Source: Oscillospiraceae bacterium (GTDB lineage: Bacteria; Bacillota; Clostridia; Oscillospirales; Oscillospiraceae). Taken from it: a DNA stretch of 25,157 bases. This document shows, in pieces, positions 21,294 through 25,157 of the stretch (positions within the stretch are counted from its first letter, which is position 1; each line of letters starts with the position of its first letter). The stretch spans positions 1-25,157 of the forward strand of contig JAEDNR010000017.1 in assembly GCA_016302405.1 (NCBI GenBank), read 5' to 3'. Both the position numbers and the translations under genes were made by a program. The notes under the pieces were generated by a model, which was not told where the DNA came from, made no database searches, and saw only the letters and a program-made list of their open reading frames with translations.

Positions 21294-21745
21294 TACACGA
21301 GCTCCAGCATACGCTCAGGGTTTTCCGCTGCCTTAACATTTCCCATGGCTTTTATGATGATCCCGTTTTCATCGATGAGATAGGTCGTCCGTACTACGCC
21401 CAGGCTCACCTTGCCGTAGTTCTTTTTCTCCTTCCATACGTCATAGGCCTGGATTACTTCCTTTTCCGGGTCGGACAGCAGGGGAAAGGGGAGTGCGTAT
21501 TTCTGCTCAAAGTTTTTATGGGAGCTAACGGAATCCTTGCTGACGCCCAGGACCACAGCGCCCTTTTCCAGGAACTGGGGGTAGCGGTCGGCAAAGCCGC
21601 AGGCCTGCTTGGTGCAGCCGGGGGTGTTGTCCTTGGGGTAAAAATACAAAATGACCTTCTTTCCGGCGTAGTCCGACAGACTGTGCGCTTTTCCGTTCTG
21701 ATCCGGCAGGGTAAAGGCCGGGGCTTTTGTTCCGATTTCCAGCAT
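21293..21745 (-). CDS. bcp: Thioredoxin-dependent thiol peroxidase (Bcp/PrxQ type)
   Basis: This 150-aa peroxiredoxin reduces hydrogen and organic peroxides using thioredoxin. The peroxidatic Cys44 lies in 'NTPGCTKQACGF', with Cys49 five residues later, the atypical two-Cys arrangement of PrxQ/Bcp. 'ILYFYPKD' and 'VLGVSKDSVSSHKNF' are the other family blocks. The ATG at 21745 is chosen because TTTGGAGG lies 7 bases before it; an in-frame ATG at 21775 would add ten residues but falls inside the promoter -10. It is the first gene of the operon leading to yaaA, the Imm-5-like gene and the rhodanese lipoprotein, driven by the strong promoter at 21774-21803. Confidence 0.96.
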   Translation of the reverse strand: MLEIGTKAPAFTLPDQNGKAHSLSDYAGKKVILYFYPKDNTPGCTKQACGFADRYPQFLEKGAVVLGVSKDSVSSHKNFEQKYALPFPLLSDPEKEVIQAYDVWKEKKNYGKVSLGVVRTTYLIDENGIIIKAMGNVKAAENPERMLELV

Positions 21746-21773
21746 GGTGATTCCTCCAAATTTTTTTTCTTTC

Positions 21774-21803
21774 ATTATACGAAGTGTCCCAGGCCTGCGT
21801 CAA
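21774..21803 (-). promoter_or_regulatory. Promoter of the bcp-yaaA operon
   Basis: On the minus strand TTGACG (21803-21798), an 18-bp spacer and a perfect TATAAT (21779-21774) are seen. It lies back to back with the Nudix promoter, whose -35 starts only 19 bp away. Shared regulation from this short divergent region is possible, but no clear operator dyad was found. Confidence 0.82.
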
Positions 21804-21821
21804 GGGGCAGGCCGGAAAAAG

Positions 21822-21850
21822 TTGACGGCGAGAACTTGCTGGGATATAAT
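21822..21850 (+). promoter_or_regulatory. Promoter of the Nudix-PDF-nitroreductase operon
   Basis: TTGACG (21822-21827) and a perfect TATAAT (21845-21850) are separated by 17 bp. The predicted transcript starts near 21857, 30 nt before the Nudix ATG. Confidence 0.85.
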
Positions 21851-21886
21851 GGTTAAAACGGACAAAGGAAGACAGGCGGTGAACAA

Positions 21887-22273
21887 ATGACAGAGGTCGT
21901 AGCGGCATTGATTCGGGATACGGACCGGGTTTTGATCTGCCAGCGGCCCGCGCACAAGGCCCGGGGCATGCTCTGGGAATTTGTGGGCGGAAAGGTGGAG
22001 CCGGGGGAATCCCGGGAGGAAGCCCTGATCCGGGAATGCCGGGAGGAACTGGCAATTACCATCAGTGTGGGGGATATTTTCACGGAGGTGACCCACACTT
22101 ACCCGGACCTTACAATCCATCTGACGGTTTTTAACGCGGAGATCACGGCGGGGGTCCCCAGGAAGCTGGAACACAATGACCTCCGTTGGATCACAGCGGA
22201 CGAGCTGGACCGGTATGCTTTCTGCCCGGCGGACCAGCCAATTGTGGAAAAGCTCCGGAAGGGAGGTGCTTAA
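21887..22273 (+). CDS. Nudix hydrolase, MutT-like (d)NTP pyrophosphohydrolase
   Basis: This 128-aa protein is of the MutT/8-oxo-dGTP or CTP pyrophosphohydrolase type. It hydrolyses a nucleoside triphosphate (often oxidised) to monophosphate and pyrophosphate with Mg2+. The Nudix box spans 35-57 and fits G-x5-E-x7-R-E-U-x-E-E-x-G-U except that the last Gly is Ala56; Glu50, Glu53 and Glu54 are present. 'CQRPAHKARGMLWEFVGGK' is the MutT-like start with the Trp-Glu-Phe block. An AGGCGG-type ribosome site precedes the ATG. It is the first gene of a three-gene operon; its stop is followed after one base by the TTG start of the PDF-like gene. The exact substrate is not determined. Confidence 0.92.
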   Translation: MTEVVAALIRDTDRVLICQRPAHKARGMLWEFVGGKVEPGESREEALIRECREELAITISVGDIFTEVTHTYPDLTIHLTVFNAEITAGVPRKLEHNDLRWITADELDRYAFCPADQPIVEKLRKGGA

Positions 22274-22274
22274 A

Positions 22275-22685
22275 TTGGTACGGCCCATTATGAAAGACCC
22301 GATATTCCTTGGCAGGAAGTCGGAGGAAGCGGGCACGGAGGATCTTCCCATTGCGGCAGATCTCCTGGATACCCTGAAAGCCCACGCATCCGAATGTGTT
22401 GGCATGGCGGCCAATATGATCGGCCAGGCAAAAAGGATCATTGTTTTTGACTGTGACGGCAGCTACATGACCATGTTCAATCCGGAAATTCTAAGGACCG
22501 GGGAGCCTTTCCAGGCGGAGGAGGGGTGCCTGTCCCTCTCCGGGACCCGGAAAACCGTGCGGTTTCGCACCATTAAAGTCCGCTATCAGAATGAAAAAAT
22601 GCAGACCAGGATCAAGACCTTCACCGGCTGGACGGCCCAGATCATCCAGCATGAGATCGACCACTGCAACGGAATTTTAATATGA
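22275..22685 (+). CDS. Peptide-deformylase-like protein lacking the catalytic Gln
   Basis: This 136-aa peptide deformylase family member starts at TTG. GGGAGG lies 8 bases upstream inside the Nudix end, and the protein then reads 'VRPIMKDPIFLG', the usual start of this subgroup. Motif 2 'EEGCLSL' (Cys85) and motif 3 'QHEIDH' (His126, Glu127, His130) supply the metal ligands and general base. Motif 1, normally G-x-G-x-A-A-x-Q, reads 'VGMAANMIG', with Met48 where the oxyanion-binding Gln is expected. It is also shorter than standard Def (about 150-180 aa). No fmt partner is next to it. It may act on other formylated or metal-dependent substrates, or be weakly active. Family sure, activity uncertain. 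Confidence 0.88.
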   Translation: MVRPIMKDPIFLGRKSEEAGTEDLPIAADLLDTLKAHASECVGMAANMIGQAKRIIVFDCDGSYMTMFNPEILRTGEPFQAEEGCLSLSGTRKTVRFRTIKVRYQNEKMQTRIKTFTGWTAQIIQHEIDHCNGILI

Positions 22686-22700
22686 AAGGAAGTACGCAAT

Positions 22701-23357
22701 ATGGATGTTTTTGAAGCGGTTCAGAACCGGCATTCGGTAAGAAGCTACCTGGACACACCGATTCCAGAGGAGACGGCAAAAAAGCTCCGTGGGGCCATTG
22801 AGGATGTGAACCGGGAAAGCGGACTGCACTTTGCCCTGTTTACCCAGGAACTTACGGGCTTTGCCGGGAAGCTGAAAAATGTGCGCAACTACATCGCCTT
22901 TGCAGGAAGCGGGGAGAAGCTGGAGGAACGGATCGGCTATTACGGCGCGAAGCTCATGCTGGAAGCGCAGATGCTGGGCCTTAACTCCTGCTGGGTCGCC
23001 ATGTCCTTCAACAAAGGGGCCGTAACAAAGCTGATGGCGCTTCAGGAGGGGGAAAAGGTGCTCAACGCCCTGGCGCTGGGCTACGGGGAGACTCAGGGGA
23101 TACCCCACCGTACCAAGCCCATGAAAAAGCTCTGCCGGTGTGACGGGCCCATGCCGGACTGGTTCCGGAAGGGAATGGAAACGGTCATGCTGGCTCCCAC
23201 TGCCATCAATCAGCAGCAATTCCTGTTCACCCTGGCCGACGGAACGGTCAGCGCCAGGGCAAAGCTGGGTCCCTGCAGTCAGATCGACCTGGGCATTGTC
23301 AAATATTACTTTGAAATCGGCTCCGGGAAAAAGGTCTTTCCCCCAGATAAAAAATAA
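22701..23357 (+). CDS. Nitroreductase-family protein (TM1586-like)
   Basis: This 218-aa protein belongs to the 'putative TM nitroreductase' group of FMN flavoproteins. 'VQNRHSVRSYLDTPIPEE' is the R-x-S-x-R-x-Y flavin phosphate site. 'LMLEAQMLGLNSCWVAM' and 'LALGYGETQG' are the central motifs. The second half repeats the fold ('METVMLAPTAINQQQ' matching A-P-T-x-x-N-x-Q), as in this double-domain subgroup. It ends the Nudix-PDF operon, 15 bp after the PDF stop, with AAAGGAAG upstream. A MITE-like element starts one base after its stop codon. It is related only distantly to the nitroreductase at 2863. The substrate is unknown. Confidence 0.9.
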   Translation: MDVFEAVQNRHSVRSYLDTPIPEETAKKLRGAIEDVNRESGLHFALFTQELTGFAGKLKNVRNYIAFAGSGEKLEERIGYYGAKLMLEAQMLGLNSCWVAMSFNKGAVTKLMALQEGEKVLNALALGYGETQGIPHRTKPMKKLCRCDGPMPDWFRKGMETVMLAPTAINQQQFLFTLADGTVSARAKLGPCSQIDLGIVKYYFEIGSGKKVFPPDKK

Positions 23358-23358
23358 T

Positions 23359-23534
23359 GTGCATATCGGTTTTAGTCAGACGAACGACAAATATGTAATT
23401 TGCAGGGCTGGCGGCGTAGCCGCCCTTGCCTCTCCCTATTGTAGAGGTGCCCCGTAGGGGGAGCCAAGGCGTTTCTGGGAATTCGCTAAATTATCAATTT
23501 GTATACTTGCTGAGCAAAGATAGCCGATAAGCAC
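23359..23534. repeat. MITE-like palindromic element, family B copy 2
   Basis: This ~176 bp element begins one base after the nitroreductase stop codon. Its ends (GTGCATATCGGTTTTAGTC on the left; GCCGATAAGCAC on the right) are the same inverted ends as in the 3384-3786 element, partly diverged. The interior is different: a hairpin GGCGGC / GCCGCC and a GC-rich CTCTCCC...GGGGGAG palindrome. Same ends with exchanged interiors suggest modular mobile repeats. Nothing in it codes. Confidence 0.75.
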
Positions 23535-23568
23535 AAAAAATAATTGCTGTGTTTTTTGAAAAAGCCTC

Positions 23569-23599
23569 TTGACTCTGACGCTGCGTCATAGTTTATACT
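23569..23599 (+). promoter_or_regulatory. MerR-type promoter with 19-bp spacer and operator dyad
   Basis: TTGACT (23569-23574) and TATACT (23594-23599) are separated by 19 bp, the over-long spacer typical of MerR-controlled promoters. A dyad fills it: ACTCTGACGC and GCGTCATAGT around one base (23572-23592), 9 of 10 arm positions symmetric. The downstream gene is a MerR protein, so autoregulation is expected. Confidence 0.88.
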
Positions 23600-23624
23600 G
23601 CTTTTGTCGGGAGGAGGAAACGGC

Positions 23625-24350
23625 ATGATGACAATTAAGGAAATGAGCAGGCGTACCGGGGTGAGTATACGCACCCTGCAATACTATGACCGCATCGGGC
23701 TTCTGCGCCCGGCGGCCCATACCCAGTCCAGCTACCGGCTGTATGACGATACGGACCTGGAGCGGATGCAGCAGATCCTGCTGTTCCGGGAATTGCAGTT
23801 TCCTCTGAAGCAGATCAGGGAAATTCTGGACAGTCCCAATTTTGACAGAAATAAGGCACTGCGCCAGCAAATTGGCCTTTTAACCATCCAAAAGGAGCGT
23901 CTGGAAGACCTGATAAGCCTCGCTGGCACAATTCTGACAAAAGGAGAACGTACCATGGATTTTGAACCTTTCAGCAAGGAAAAGGAGCGCACTTATACCG
24001 AGGAAGCCAGAAAGCAGTGGGGGAAAACCGCTGCGTGGCAGGAATTTGAGGAAAAAGCTTCCGGAAGAACTGATGGAGATACCGCGAGAATCACCGGGGA
24101 CTTCATGAAGCTTTTCGAAGAATTCGGCGCTATACGGGAGGCGGACCCGGCATCCGCCGCTGCTCAGGAGCAGGTAAAAAAGCTGCAAAGCTTCATTACG
24201 GAGCATTACTACACCTGCACGACCCAGATCTTGCGGAGCCTTGGGCAGATGTACGCCGCGGGTGGGGAGATGACGGAGAACATTGACCGCTCCGGCGGCC
24301 CCGGAACCGCAGCTTTCGCCGCGGCTGCCATTGAAGCGTACTGCAAGTAA
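23625..24350 (+). CDS. MerR-family regulator with TipAS antibiotic-recognition domain
   Basis: This 241-aa TipAL-type regulator begins with a winged-helix MerR DNA-binding domain (about 1-70): 'TIKEMSRRTGVSIRTLQYYD' and 'YRLYDDTDLERMQQI'. A coiled-coil dimerisation helix (75-110) follows, then a TipAS-like effector domain (about 120-241) with 'RKQWGKTAAWQEFEEKA' and 'FITEHYYTCTTQILRSLGQMY'. TipAS domains trap thiopeptides or other small ligands, after which the protein activates its promoter. The ATG at 23625 has AGGAGG 7 bases before it. A 19-bp-spacer promoter with a dyad lies just upstream. No obvious target gene follows before the terminator at 24357, so only itself may be controlled here. 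The ligand is not known. Confidence 0.94.
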   Translation: MMTIKEMSRRTGVSIRTLQYYDRIGLLRPAAHTQSSYRLYDDTDLERMQQILLFRELQFPLKQIREILDSPNFDRNKALRQQIGLLTIQKERLEDLISLAGTILTKGERTMDFEPFSKEKERTYTEEARKQWGKTAAWQEFEEKASGRTDGDTARITGDFMKLFEEFGAIREADPASAAAQEQVKKLQSFITEHYYTCTTQILRSLGQMYAAGGEMTENIDRSGGPGTAAFAAAAIEAYCK

Positions 24351-24356
24351 ATTCAG

Positions 24357-24391
24357 ATCCGCCGCCGGACGCAACCGGCGGCGGATTCTTT
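24357..24391 (+). terminator. Intrinsic terminator of the MerR gene
   Basis: A perfect 12-bp stem (ATCCGCCGCCGG with CCGGCGGCGGAT), a six-base loop and TCTTT begin 6 bp after the stop codon. The T-tract is short. Confidence 0.75.
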
Positions 24392-24417
24392 AGAGCACTT
24401 TCCGGTATGACGCGGCA

Positions 24418-24660
24418 AAATGATCGTTTAGCGAACTAACAGCGAACAATCGAATTCCCGGTCATTGCGAGCCAGTTCTCTTTCCTGGCGTGGCAATCTC
24501 CATCTTTAGAAGAAAGCGGTCACAATGACGAGGGGGATTCCCACACCAGTCTGAGGACTGGTTCGGAATGACACCTTAATTGATTCGTGCCCTGCTGTAC
24601 GTCGGAGATTCCCGCGCCACTGCAACTGTCGAACTGCGTTAATGCGCTAAACAATCATTT
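24418..24660. repeat. MITE-like palindromic element, family A copy 2
   Basis: This ~243 bp element has the inverted ends AAATGATCGTTTAGCG and CGCTAAACAATCATTT. Its core is nearly identical to that at 2505-2632, but it lacks the ~70 bp cassette of copy 1. It sits between the MerR terminator and the broken mobile-element gene. It holds no gene of its own. Confidence 0.82.
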
Positions 24661-24686
24661 ATCTGATGTTTTCCGGCTGTGCCTGA

Positions 24687-25157
24687 ATGGTATGCTTCGA
24701 GTACTCCAGAAACTCTTTCAGAGAAAGTGTTCATAAACAGGCAGAAAGGAGAAGCAGAGCAGAGGACTTCGGGAAAATGCTTACAGTTCTGCAAGAGGTA
24801 TGTGCGGGTGCTGTAGAAATTGAATCGCATACTGACAAATATGACGGTACAAAACGCATGGATCCCAACATCAAGGAAGTGCATGTACTGCTCGGCGCAT
24901 TCGCAGATGGGGATTATGTTATTCCGGTTCAGCTGGAAATCAAGGAGTACAAACCAGGAGCAGGGCTGGATAATAAACTGTATATGACAGTAACGCTAAA
25001 AAAGCAGAAGCAGGGATCTTGTTACGGGCCCCGATAAACGCTTCCGCGCAATCCGGCATCCGTAATACTCCCGCACGGAGAAACCCGTATGACGGGAAAG
25101 TAGGTCAGCAGGTGATCGACGCAAGGGAGAAGGCAAAGGAGAACGCAGATTCAGGAG
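24687..25157 (+). pseudogene. Remnant of a large polyvalent protein (LPD3/BECR-like) from a conjugative element
   Basis: The frame from 24687 codes a 116-residue stretch with 'RNSFRESVHKQAERRSRAEDF', 'AVEIESHTDKYDGTKRMDPN', 'VHVLLGAFADGDYVIPVQLE' and 'LDNKLYMTVTLKK'. I recognise this as part of the repeated domain found in very large conjugative-element or phage polyvalent proteins. It has no ribosome site and an in-frame stop just before its first Met. At 25003-25008 an A6 run precedes the stop. Adding one A would carry the frame on ('EAGILLRAPINAS') to the window edge. So it looks truncated at the 5' end and frameshifted. It may instead be a fragment with its other parts to the right. Confidence 0.6.

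Noticed and set aside
24639..24884. Minus-strand 81-codon frame across the MITE border
   Set aside because: It includes repeat-end sequence and is opposite the recognisable mobile-element remnant; no ribosome site.

Overview
The window reads as chromosome from a low-G+C-phylum but fairly GC-rich Firmicute, most likely a gut clostridium of the Oscillospiraceae/Ruminococcaceae type. The reasons are AGGAGG-type ribosome sites, TTGACA/TATAAT promoters with 17-19 bp spacers, frequent TTG/GTG starts, LPxTG sortase substrates, an ER-type SipW signal peptidase, and the MITE-like intergenic palindromes common in such genomes. The species assignment is inference only.

Layout. 1-2344: minus-strand xpaC-telA pair (telA runs off the left edge). 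2345-3866: two different MITE-like palindromic elements on either side of a short nitroreductase gene. 3867-16206: one minus-strand, about 12.3 kb surface-fibre operon. In transcription order it encodes a 1418-aa LPQTG tip-like adhesin, an LPETG major pilin, two class C sortases, a pilin-like protein without a sorting signal, two TasA/camelysin-like proteins with SipW-type signal peptides, an IPKTG wall-anchored protein, a MucBP-like membrane protein, and a SipW-like signal peptidase. Its upstream region (16207-16646) holds an extended -10 promoter, a branched RNA-like fold and an insulating terminator. 16647-19509: GNAT acetyltransferase, SPL-like radical SAM protein and an ArsB/NhaD-type permease. 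19513-21745: a minus-strand operon bcp - yaaA - Imm-5-like - rhodanese lipoprotein with a peroxide/thiol theme. 21822-23357: a divergent plus-strand operon of a Nudix hydrolase, a peptide-deformylase-like protein and a nitroreductase. 23359-24391: a MITE-like element, then a TipA-type MerR regulator with a textbook 19-bp-spacer self-promoter. 24418-25157: a second copy of the first MITE family next to a broken remnant of a large polyvalent protein from a conjugative element.

The main system is the surface-fibre operon. It combines a sortase-polymerised pilus (tip, shaft, two SrtC) with a SipW/TasA-like fibre module in one gene string with overlapping or closely spaced genes. The tip protein carries a 14-copy Cys/His array (C...HxHxxxC) and a CHAP-like domain whose catalytic Cys and His are replaced by Asn and Arg. 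I know of sortase pili and of SipW/TasA matrices as separate systems; this joined arrangement, with the metal-site-like array and pseudo-CHAP domain, is the best candidate here for something under-described.
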